Source: Cristatella mucedo
Lineage: Eukaryota > Bryozoa > Phylactolaemata > Cristatellidae
NCBI GenBank assembly: GCA_009760855.2
Contig: WPIO01000495.1
Coordinates: 1 to 36,609 of the forward strand
Direction: 5' to 3'
DNA: 36,609 nt
In this document: in pieces, positions 12,301 to 24,300 of the stretch
Numbering within the stretch: position 1 is the first letter of the stretch
Layout of the letters: each line of letters starts with the position of its first letter
The notes under the pieces: generated by a model
Databases searched by the model: none
What the model was told of the DNA's origin: nothing
The model's input: only the letters and a program-made list of their open reading frames with translations
Position numbers and translations under genes: made by a program

Positions 12301-15300
12301 TCTTTATCGCCACTGCAAAGCGGGGGTGATAGCCGTAAAGGCTCTTCTTTTGCTATACAAAAAGAGGCTGTTTAATCAGCTAGGATTGAATGGTGGGTGG
12401 TATCATGCTTGATAAACAACATGAATAACATGGTTCGGGGTGACATGCACAGGGTCAGCATGCAAGTGTGGTTAGTGGCAGCATGCAGTGTCAGCACGAA
12501 TAAGCACATGAAGGACAAATCACAGGGACCCACTAAATGCTGTCCTAAATAGGTGTGTTATCAACAGACTTCAAAGAGACAGTGGGAAGCATAGCAGAGT
12601 CAGGAGAGCAGTTGAGGTAGTGAGTAGCATGGAAGTAGCAGCTCACGACTGCTGAAAAGGATGAGCCATAGTCAGCAGCAGGAGAGCAGTTGTCATTTTT
12701 TTTTAAAGAATTGTGGATGCGAGTTCAACAGTCTAGGACCTGCAGAGCTAAAGCTTCTGTCGCCAACGGTTTTAAGAGGAGAAATGGTACAGCGAATTTA
12801 TTGTCTATACAGGACCTGAGGGCACGAAGAGGCTGAAACTGGTGCAGCAGTTCAGCTAGGTACGAAGGAGCCAAGCCGTGGCGGGCCTTGTGGGTCAGCG
12901 TAAGAACTTTGCTCTGTATCCGTTGATCAACCGTAACCGTCTTAGCTCTTTTAGCAAAGGAGACACGTGGTCTAACCTCTGAAACTTGAAAACTAGCCTT
13001 GCAGCCATATTCATAGCTATTTGTGGTGGCCTACTTGCATTCTTAGGTAGCTCAGCCGAAAGGGAATTACAATAATCAAGCCGAGACAGAACTAAGGAGC
13101 TTGCTAATTATTTTTACAAGCCACTGTAAAAGACAGCTCCTAATAATCGATTGGGATCGGAGGTGATGGCAAGCTGTGGAAGCAATCTTCTGAATGAAGC
13201 TTTTAAAATTTAGGCGGTTGTCGAAAACGACCCCTAAATTTCTATCAAACGGTGATGGTCGCATCAGATATCAAAAGAGTAATGCCTTTTAATCCAGCCA
13301 CACGCTTTGGGTGTCCTATGAGCAGCAGTTCGCTTTAATCGTCATTTAGTTTCAATAAGTTTTCCGACATCCAGGATTGAATGTCGGCAAGGCAAGCATT
13401 CAGTTTATCAGTTGCTGCAGCAGATTCCGACGGTCTGAATGACAAATACAGCTATCGTCAGCATAAAAGTGATATCCTACTCCATGGGCCTTAATCACTT
13501 TTCCCAGAGGTTGAGTATAAATGGAGAATAGCACGGGACATGTGACGGACCCTTGAGGGACTCCAATGGTTACCCGTCTTGCGTGTGAGACCTGACCCCC
13601 ACACGACACAGATTGAACACGATCAGACATGTATGATTTAAACCATGCCAGTGCCTCATCTGCCAGACCGATCATTATTCCCAATCGTTCAAGTACGACA
13701 TCGTGATCAGTGGTGTCGAAGGCAGCTGATAGCTCTAGCAGAGCTAGGGCAGTGACATTCCCGTCGTCGTTGCCACATTGAATGTCATTGTTAACACGGA
13801 GGAGAGCAGTTTCAGTGGCTGCCTCTTGAACCCCTCTGACATTTTATTCTTTTCAATATGTGCAACCAGCTGCTCAGCGACAATTTTTCAAGAATCTTTG
13901 ACGAAAGAGGACGAAGGGAAACTGGGCGATAGATTGCAAGGATCTCTGTATCTAATCCAGGCTTTTTAAGTATCGGTCTAACGATTGCCGATTTGAAGGA
14001 CTTGTGTACGACCCCTTTTTTCCAAAGAAGAATTAAAAAATTTTGGTTATGGAAGGGCTAAGTTGGTCTGCCAGTGAAGACCACAGAGATGATGCTAGCT
14101 GACACTTGAGAAGGCCTTCTAAAATTTAATCCGCAGGTTAGGAAACAGTTGGTTCATATTTATCATAACTGACAAACCGTTAACAACCTCCTGAGAGTGC
14201 CATGATCCGAGTGCTGATCAGCATGCCAGCATTTTGCAGCTGCTTACTCAAATAGCTGTCCTGCTTGCTAAGATGGTCAAACAGTAAGACATCGTCAGCA
14301 AGACGATGTGGCTGGCCGTGCTTGGCAGCAAAATGTAAGTTCATCGTCTAAGACCAAGTCATACTAACAGCGCTGCGCTATCACATGGTGGCCAGCAGGA
14401 GAGGGGGCAGTGCATGTGAAGCAGCCAAGGCAGCAGCCAAACGCAGCAGCCACAGCACTCGTGCATTTCTATGTCCGATGCATTTCTATCTCGTCTGGCT
14501 ACACAGCTTAATTGAAACATGTTATCTCTTAAGGCAGACCAATAAAGATATTCTGTTATATAGTTTCTGCTTGAGCCGTGTAGCTTAGTTTAACTGGTAA
14601 CATCAGCCGTGGTTGAGGCATGCATATCTTTCTAGGACAAAGACGATGCTGAGCTTAGCGCAGCGATTGAACTTTACAACACTCTCAACAGACAGTTTCT
14701 ATATTCGGTACACACGTTTTCTTCTAGTCATTGCATCGTTTAAAGTTCCTAAGGCATCGCCTTCTTAATCGTGTGCACGATTAATATAATAATAATAATA
14801 ATTGCCGATCACTCTTTTGCCTTTCCAGCTGGGCCAATATTATAGCCAGATATTTACACACAAGCGGAACTCCTGCAATCTCCAGGCAATTTACAAAAAT
14901 CACGTTTATTCAGAATTTGCTGCAACTGACGCATGGGATTCACCTGCTGGCTGACGACCAACTGATGATAGATGCCCCCCAGCGCCATGAGCTCGTCGTG
15001 CGTTCCCGCCTCGACTGCGACTCCATCCTTGATGCCGACGATGATGTCAGCCGTGCGCACGGTGGACAGGCGATGAGCAATGACTATAGTCGTGCGGCCC
15101 TCGCGAGCCTGCAAGCAGTGACAACAGTGCGATGTCAGCATTAAGACCTCCTGAGGAGGCCTGTGCAGCTAGCTATTAAGCATCATTCGAAGCAGCAGGA
15201 AATCAAGCAATGCAAGCTAACGAAATGCCAAACTGAGCTGCACAAGACTGCCAAGGCACCATTACTCCGTGGCATTAAATAGAACAACAAACAGGGGTCC

Positions 15301-18300
15301 AAGGAAGGTAGTATAAATGCTCCACAGATGTGCTGAGCAAACTCTAATCCCCCACAAGGACAGAAAGCCCATTAAGACGCCTTAGCAGGCAGTTCGCCGG
15401 CGTAATATCGGCTACAGATTTCCCATTCTTTAAGGAAAAGGAAAATCAAGGAACGTCGAGACAACTGGAAGCCAATGAGTGGATGGCATGACAGCGCACT
15501 GAAGAAGCTGGACGTCACATGTGTGATGCTACCTTGAACTCACCCCCCACCCGATTTGCGTCACAACATACCCTGACTTGACCACATTTAAAAAGAACTT
15601 ATTTAGGACAGCATTTAGTGGGTCCTGTGATTCGTCCTTTATGTACTTATGCGTGCTGACACTGTGCATGCTGCCACTAACCACACGTGCATGTTGACCC
15701 TGTGCATGTCACCCCTAACCATGTTATTCATGTTGTTTATTAAACATGATACCACTCACCATTCAATCACATTTCCCTTTGCAGCAAATGTAAAGCGCCT
15801 AGAAAAAGATTGAGTTCTCTGAGGGCGCTTTATTAAGTGTGTTATTATTTTAATTATGAGTAGGCTGGTGAATGATGCAACCTGTCTCTCATAGGGAGAA
15901 GCTTGAATTAGATACGGCGCTTGATAGATAGTCACCGGAGCTCAGACAGAAGTCGTGCGATGTGGCAGCTGCATCATTGACAACGGACCAGACAAGTCGC
16001 TAATTTTTGCACCAGTTGCAGACAATATAGGGCACGGGCCAAAAGAATTGAGAGTGGTGTCGTTGGAATGAAGGTGCCGCCCCTGATCGTTGTGGGAGTG
16101 AGCCGTACCATTCGATGTGGTATGGTAGATGTGCTGCTAGTAATTGATGTGACATGGGGCAGTCGAGGGGAAGCCAGGATTCCTCGGGGAAGAGAGGGGT
16201 GTAGGGAGTCATGCTTCCCCGCTCCGTGCGCCGTGAAATAACCTCGCGATGTCGGACGTCGGCAGACGTTCTGCACTGCATGCGGCGAACTTCGTTGAGC
16301 AAATAGAATTCGCTTGTACCATTGCGCTCGGGCAGCAGTTGGCATGCACCCGGGCTTAGCAGGATATTGACTGCACGGTTAGGCAGTTATAACAGCTACA
16401 AGTTAGTAAACTAAGGCCGGCAGCACCTACCGAAACGCTGGCTTGTGTTGCTTCGGCTGCTGCCGCCACTGCAGCTGCAGCCACTGAAACTGCTGCCACT
16501 GAAGCTGCTGCCACTGCAGCTGCAGCCACTGAAACTGCTGCCACTGAAGCTGCTGCCACTAAAGCTGCTGCTACTGCACCTGCTGCCACTGAAGCTGCCG
16601 CCACTGCAGTCACGAACCTTGTCCAGGGCGGCTTGCACCAGGGCCTCGCTCTCCGTGTCCAGCGCCGACGTGGCCTCGTCAAGCAGCAGGATCTTGGGCG
16701 TGTTGACGAGGGCACGCGCGATGGCGATGCGCTGCTTCTGGCCGCCGCTCAGCTGAGCGCCTCGCTCACCGACGAGCGTGTCGTATTCCTGCGGCAAAAA
16801 ATTACCAGCCTGACGCACGAGCAAATGATGAACGGCCTGACGGTGTAAATTAGGTCAGGGATGTACATACCTAGGATTAATCCAAGGAGAGGGGACATTG
16901 ACATTGCCCAAGGCAGTAAACCACGAGAGGACTAAAGGGGGCCTGTCGAGTGGCGAGCCGCTCTAAATGCCCATTCGAGCCAATGGGCATTACGGGTCTC
17001 TCTTTGGTACTCCAGTGTGCTATTGCTTTAGAATCTGACGACTTGCAAGATCTGAGTAACTATAATTAGTTTTACCATAGGCTGACAAACAAATAATAAA
17101 AATGCAACTTATTTGGAGTTAGGATTACAATTTTCTAAAAATTTCAAGTTCAGCCTACATAAGGAATGTTGTAGGAATAAAAGCAAAACCTGCTGGCCTC
17201 TCTAACCAAGGCCGAAAAAGGCTCTGATAGTCTGAAACGACGTGAGTTAAAGCTGCAATTACTTTTATACCTCGTGAGTAATACAATAAACTCGGAAATA
17301 AGAAGACCAGACAGACAAAAAATCTGTCCACATAATTGCTAGCAGCCCAGACGGATTAGATTTTCACTTCTGCAGCTTAATAACTTGGTCTCCAGCTCAG
17401 AGGCAATGCTAGTATATATAAACGCAGCTCCTGTGTAGCTTCGTTAAACTAATGTGCGACTTGTAGCCACCACACCACGGAAATTTGCCTAATTAGTACC
17501 AGAACAAGCCGACACCGAAGAGCTAGGAAAGAATAGGCCAGAAAAAGCATTAGGTCAAAGGTTATGTGTTTTCAACGTTGTTCTTTTTATAATTACAGCC
17601 TTTCCCGTGTTTGTCTTCTATTTCTCTTGCGTATTGTTTGCTCGTCCATCTTTTTTGACAGCCTCGACCGACCCCTATGCAAACCATGTTCATTTTGTAC
17701 ATGTTTAAGCCAATACAAAGTGCTTGTGGGCAGCAGTTATTTTGGGTTAGACCCTTTTCAGAATACTGTGCGGTGTCTGAAAAGTCTCAGAGCCTTTCTT
17801 AAGCTTGTTGCTATTTCGGAGCTATTTTGCAGATATCTGCATTTAGGCATCTTCAAACTTAGCCATTTGAGATGGCATTTAGTTGCAAATGAGTACACGT
17901 GGAACATGAGTCCTACAGGAATCTACACTGAGGGTACAGAGAAAATTCTCACCTCTGCCCACAAAGCCTTTTTTTATACCTAGCTAAACTGCTGCACCAG
18001 TTTCAGCCTCCTCATACCCTCAGGACCTCGACAGAAAATAAATGAGGCATTCCGTCTTTTCACTTTAAGACTATTGGTGACAAAAGCTTGAGCTCCGGAG
18101 GCTCTAGACTATGGACCTCACGTCCACAATTCTTATGCAGCTGCGTCTTAGCTTTGTAGAGTTGTACGTAATGATGTAATGTAATGTATCTGCGTCAGTA
18201 ACTCCACAAAGTCATAAAGACCATGTGGGTGTTACGCAGGAGAGTTTTGTATAGCGCACTCACAGCCTAAGCGGCTTTCGGTACGCATTCGGTAGCCAAC

Positions 18301-21300
18301 AGACTTCGTCTCACGCAACAAAGAGAAAGTGGGAAGCATAGCAGAGTCAGGAGAGCAGTTGAGGTAGTGAGTAGCATAGAAGTAGCAGCTCAGGACCGCT
18401 GAAAAAGATGTGCCATAGTCGGCAGTTGGAGAGTAGATGTCGTTGCATAAGAATTGTGGAAGCGAGTTCCAAAGTCTAGGACCTGCAGAGCTAAAGCTTC
18501 TGTCGCCAACTGTCTATAAGCGGAGGAAAGGGACAGCTAATTTATTGTCCACACAGGACCTGAGGGCGCGAACAGACTGAAACTGATGCAGCAGTTCAGC
18601 TAGGTACGAAGGAGCCAAGCCGTGGCGGGCCTTGTGGGTCAGCGTAAGAACTTTGCTCTGTATCCTTTGCTCAACCGGCAACCATCCTAGCTCTTTCAGC
18701 AAAGGTGACACGTGCTCAAACCGCTGGGACTTGAAGACCAGCCTTGCAGCCATATTCATAGTCCGCTGTAGTGGCATAATGGCTTTCTTTGGCAGCCCAG
18801 CCAAAAGGGAATTACAATAATCAAGCCGAGACAGAACTAAAGAGCTAGTTAAATTTTTTACAAGCCACTGTGGGAGACAGCTTCTAATCTTGGATAGGGA
18901 TCGGATGTGATGGCTAGCTGTAGAGGCAGTCTTCTGAATGAAGCTTTTGAAATTGAGGCAGCTGTCGAAAACGACACCTAAATTACGAGCACGTGGTGAA
19001 GGTCGCACAATAGCATCACCTATTAGAAAAGCAAAGCCTTTTAATCCAGCCACACGATTAGAGTGTCCTATGAGCAGCAGTTCGGTTTTATCCTCATTTA
19101 ATTTCAGGAAGTTCTCCGACATCCAGGATGGAATGTCACAGCAAGGCAAGCATTCAGTTTGTCAGTTGCTGCAGCAGATTCCGACGGTTTAAATGACAAA
19201 TACAATTGAGTATCGTCAGCATAGAAGTGATATCCTATTCCATGGGCCTTAATCACTTTTCCCAGAGGTTGTGTATAAATGGAGAACAGCAAGGGACCGA
19301 GTACAGACCCTTGAGGGACTCCACAGGTGACCCTTCTCATGTCTGAGACCTGACCCCCACACGACACGGATTGAACACGATCAGACAAGTATGATTTAAA
19401 CCACTCCAGTGCTTCGTCTGCCAGACCGATCGTTGTTCTCAATCGTTCAAGCAGAACTTCGTGATCAATGGTGTCGAAGGCAGCAGACAGATCTAGCAGA
19501 GCTAGGGCAGTGACATTCCCGTCGTCGTTGCCACGTAGAATGTCATTGTTAACACGGAGGAGAGCAGTTTCAGTAGAGTGCTGCCTCTTGAACCCTGATT
19601 GAAATGTTTCTGATATTCCATTATTTTCAATATGTTCAACTAGCTGCTTAGCAATAATTTTTTCAAGAATCTTTGATAAGAATGGAAGAAGGGAAACTGG
19701 ACGATAGTTTGCTAGGACCTCTGCGTCTAATCCAGGCTTTTTAAGAATAGGTCTAACGATTGCCGATTTGAAGGACTTGGGGACGACCCCTTTTCCCAAA
19801 GAAGCATTAAAAATCTTGGTTATGGCAGGGCTAAGTTGGTCTGCAAGTGAAGACCACAGAGATGAAGGTATAGGGTCTTCAGGAGACGAGCTCTTTTTGC
19901 TAGACCTTATTAAGGCAGCCACATCACAGGCAGAAACATCGGAGAATCTTTTAAGAAAGGTCACAGGTTGAGGAACGGCGATTGATTTGGTCGGAGGGGG
20001 CTTAATGGAGGCACGAATGTGCACAATTTTTTCAGTAAAGAAGGCTGAAAACTTTTCGGCTGAGCCCTTAATATCTGGGGAGTAAGACCTCACAGCATTG
20101 GCCAGTAAAATGATAATGGTAGTAATCATAAGACATTTACGTAGCATCCTAAAATAACTAAACATTTCTTTGGGCAATCTGCATATGCTGTAGAAGAAAC
20201 AAGTTCATTGATCAGTGATAAAATGCTCAGTGCCATCATGCATAAACACACTAAAGACAATTCACAAGGACCCAGCAAATGCTGCTAGGAACAGGTGTGG
20301 TTTTAGCTTATTTTTAACTGTTAAATCGGGTGGGGGGGGGGGTGTCACGACGTCAGTCGGAGCGAGTTCCAGGCTTTGACAGCACATAAACTTAAGGCAC
20401 GATTCATAAAGGATTTGACTTAGGTTTGAAGCGCAGCTCAACGCCTTGAATCAGAAGAACGACAGTATGTATGTATCCTGTCTGTAACTCCACAAAGCCA
20501 CAAACACTATGTGGGTGGTAGGAAGATGAGTTCTCTATAGCTCACTCAAAGCCTAAGCTTTCGGTACGAATTCGGTAGCCAACAGTGTATGGTGCTTAAA
20601 TCTGATTGAAAAGTAGTCTGGATAGGTGGGCTTGAGCAAGAGAATGAAGGATCTTAAGTTGAGTGACAAAACATTGAAGTCGATATGCTACTTTATGAGG
20701 AGCCGGTGCAAGTCAGTAAGAAATGGTGTAATATGACAACTGCAACGTTCATGATGCTACTATAGATGTTTAGGTAGAATTCAGATATATGATCTCCTAA
20801 ACTATTCAAATGACTTAATTATGCAAATTATATCTATAAGTGACATTTTTCATTTTTTTAACCATTTTTCAATGGAAAGGTCGTATGGATCATGCTGATA
20901 CAAAGTTAATTTGCAAAGGCTGGAGCTTGGGTGAATCTAAAAAGTTTAAGTCAAGAATATCTGTAAATAGCATGGTGAGTTTAGGTTAGCATAGGCCACG
21001 AGTGTCCTGAAAAGTGTTGCCTCCTGCCGTATGAATAGCCCTGTGGCAACAAAACGTTCCAAGTATTTTCTTGTCCCACTCCTAAATATAAAATACAATC
21101 TTTTAGCATGGGATTCTTTTTACTGATGTAAAACATCTGCTTGGCTTGGCTAGTCTTTAAATCACGACCGTCGATGGAAGCACATTGATGGCATGCGGGT
21201 ATCGCTGCTGCAGAGGGTGCAACCTAGGAGCCGGCGGCCACTCACCAGGGGCAACTTGGTTATGAACTCGTGAGCGTTTGCCTCCATGGCAGCCTTCTCG

Positions 21301-24300
21301 ATATCCTGCTGTGTCACGCCATCACGTCCATAGCGGATGTTCTCGGCGATCGTGGTGGCAAAGAGCACGGGCTCCTGGCTCACGATGCCGATCTGGCGCC
21401 TCAGCCAGCGCAAGTTCAGCTTCCGGATGTCCTGCCCGTCCAGCTCCACCTGTGACGAGGAGATGGTACAACATAACAACAGAAGGAGCCAAGCGGCCAT
21501 AACGCTGTGCTGCTGCACAGATGTGTTGCAGGTCTGGAGGGATGCAAAGTCGGCCGAACCTGTCCGCTCAGCGGGTCGTAGAACCTCTGTATGAGCTGCA
21601 CGGTCGTGCTCTTGCCGCAGCCGCTCGGACCGACGAGTGCTACGGTCTGGCCAGAGCGGACTTGCAGAGTCAGCCCTCGAAGAACCTGCCACAGCGAAAG
21701 GCTGCCAGTGCATGTGCTGCTGCCTGCAAAGCTGCTTTACTTTGTGCCAGCAGCAGCACGGTGTGGCTGAAAAGGGCACTTGCCAGCAACGAGTCACTGT
21801 CAACAGTAGCAACAGTTTCAGATGTGTGATGGCAGATATGTGCATTTAGTTTACAGAAAAATAAGAGCAGATGAGTACCATTAGCCTGGCAACAGTGACA
21901 ATGGACTCAATGCAAAGTGATGCCCAATACCTTCACGTCAGGCCTCGATGGGTAGTTAAAGTGGACATCGTGAAATGTGATATTGCCAGAAATTGATTGT
22001 GGTCGCTCCCCTGCTTCGGATTCACTGTTAATATGTGGAACCTGTAAAGGACCTAGATCGGATGGCCATTCACCGTCATCCCACCATATTTATGCCGGCT
22101 AGTCAACTCGGCAAAAAAACACTTTACAATCGTTATAAGAATGGTCAGTTGCAAGTACATGTATTTGCACATATAGAAACTCACCGCAAGAAATTGTTTG
22201 CATCTCGAATCTTGCCATAAATTACCTCTGAATTTGTGGACTCTTTTGTCGTGTCATTAATAAATACAGAAAATGTTTGGGATTACAGTACACAGTAATT
22301 TTCATGCACCAGGTGCCCAAAACGTTCATGCTGAGGCTATCTCCCGTATAATACCATTGCATGGTCGGATATAGACAGCTTTGTTTGAAATGACTATTAA
22401 CACATTAACACGCTCTTATGCCTAAACCTTGTGCTCATTTTCACCTTCTTGTCCTGTTATAAAAGATAAGAGATAAAAGAAACTAGCCGATTTAACAGCC
22501 TTTTTTATAGCAGCCGAAAAGACTATCACCAGCCTTTGCAGCGATAATATAAGATTGCACATCAAAGGATTCGGACCTGCGACCTCGGCACCGAGGTCGG
22601 GAAGAGCAGCCGCCTAATGTGATATACAAAGTAAATAAAATCTGATGGACTAATAATAATACACTTGGTATACCACCCTCAGAGAACTCAATCTCTTTCT
22701 AGGCACTTTACAATTGCTGCAAAGGAAGCACGATCGAATGGTTAGTGGTAGCACGCTGAATACACAACAAGAATAACAAGGTTTGGGCTGACATGCACAG
22801 GGTCAGCGTGCAAGTATGGTTAGTGGCAGATGCACAGTGTCAGCATGCATTAGCACATAAAGGAAGAATCCCTGTAAACCACTAAATGCTGTGAAGAATA
22901 GGTGCGTTTTTTGTTCTTTTTAAATATGGACAAGTCAGGAAATGCCGTGAGTGAGTGAGAGCACGTCGGGAGTGAGTTCCGGGCTTTGGAAGCATACGAA
23001 CTAAAGGCACGGCCTCCTTTGGATTTGAGATTTGTAAGAGGTATGGGTAAACAGTTGGATTCCAAAATAAGCGAGTGGTACGATGCTTAGCCTGGTGGTG
23101 GAGTAGATCTGATAAGTAGGCTGGAGCCACAGAATGAAGGGACCTAAAAGTGAGTGACAAAACCTTGAAGCCGATTCGTTGCTTGACTGGGAGCCAGAGC
23201 AGGGTCGGCAAGGAGTGGTGTGGTGTAGCAGCTGCTACGCTCACGACAGACAAGTCTAGCTGCACGGAAGAGATTCTCAGTATTCCTTAATTTTTGTAAA
23301 TCAGACAAACAGCGGATTTAAGTTCCTACCATAGTGTGGTCATCGATATATTTCAAATTTTCAAGATGTTCAGTCCATGGCTGGGAATACCTAAAATGGG
23401 GCACTTTCAAACGCTGATGTTGAAAGAGCGATGTTGTATTACAGTGGTTCCGGCAGCGGCAGGTCTTATGGAGTCTCACTGAGACACGAGCGATTTCCTC
23501 AACCCATACATATACGAGAGCTCGACGAATCACAGAAGACGTCAAGATATATAACAGATATTAATGACCTGCCGCTGCACTCCGTCAGTGGCTTAATTAC
23601 TAGCCACAGGTGAAGAGTAGGCTGTGCTGTGTCAATGGTGTAACTATTGGCCGTAATCGAGGCATACATTAGCCTCAGGGCGCTTTGCTAATTGCAAAAG
23701 CAGAAGGAGCAGGTGAACATAACAGCAATAATAATTAGAATAATAATAATAATAATGGTAATTCGTGCACATACAGGATAACTAAAACTTTTTCTAAGCA
23801 ATTGGACCCAAACTAGAAAGGAAGCAAATCAATTGATTTGTGATAACATTTAAATGCATAAGCATGCATAAGCACACAGTAGACAAGTCGAAAAGACAGA
23901 AAAGGCTACCAGAACATGAAGTCTAATAGCACTTTTTACATCATCATCAAGTCGGGTGATGATACAATTGTGGTTGTGTTTCTCTGTGTGCATAATTAAG
24001 ATCGCTGGGAATGCCGGCACACTGCCGGTGCAGGCAGACCGGTAGTGCCCTAAGGTAGTGTTTTAATGATGAGGAACAGAGCGCCAGGCAGTAGCTCTAG
24101 AGAGTGTCGTAGAGCCAGCCTGATATACACCATGTCTATGGTACTGGGTGCACCGGGGCGGGTCCACAGGGTGATTGATAGCAGTGTCTAACAAACCCCC
24201 AGGGTCTAACAGCTGGTGGCTGTGGTCTTGGGACTGGCGGTGCCCCTCTGTAGTCTGGTGGCTGTGGTTTATCCACAGGTCGGCTTTGTCCTCCCTCTAA

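Larger units (their letters stand above)
11977..14100 (-). mobile_element. LINE-1x copy B, decayed and interrupted by LINE-2x
   Basis: Closely parallels copy A over RT motifs ([35 protein letters not shown]) and the shared 3' region, with the 3' tail at 11977-11990. Substitutions and indels have broken all frames. At about 12090-12560 the element is interrupted: the left part stops after gcattcggta and resumes at caacagacttc, words adjacent in copy A apart from gcc. The gap holds a LINE-2x fragment with a SINE inside it. Confidence 0.85.
15855..17970 (-). other. Intronic sequence around the 16618-16788 exon, unassigned
   Basis: Apart from the exon and minisatellite I recognise nothing. Long frames at 15974-16345 and 17564-17983 have no family signature. 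Confidence 0.45.

Noticed and set aside
16356-16617. Ser/Gly/Cys or Ala/Val repeat peptide after the NBD1 signature exon
   Set aside because: Lies beyond a good GT donor and derives from the minisatellite; kept only as an intron-retention possibility.
17564-17983. 139-codon plus-strand frame with hydrophobic start
   Set aside because: No recognisable domain, AT-rich intron, and its 3' end overlaps a LINE-1x fragment.
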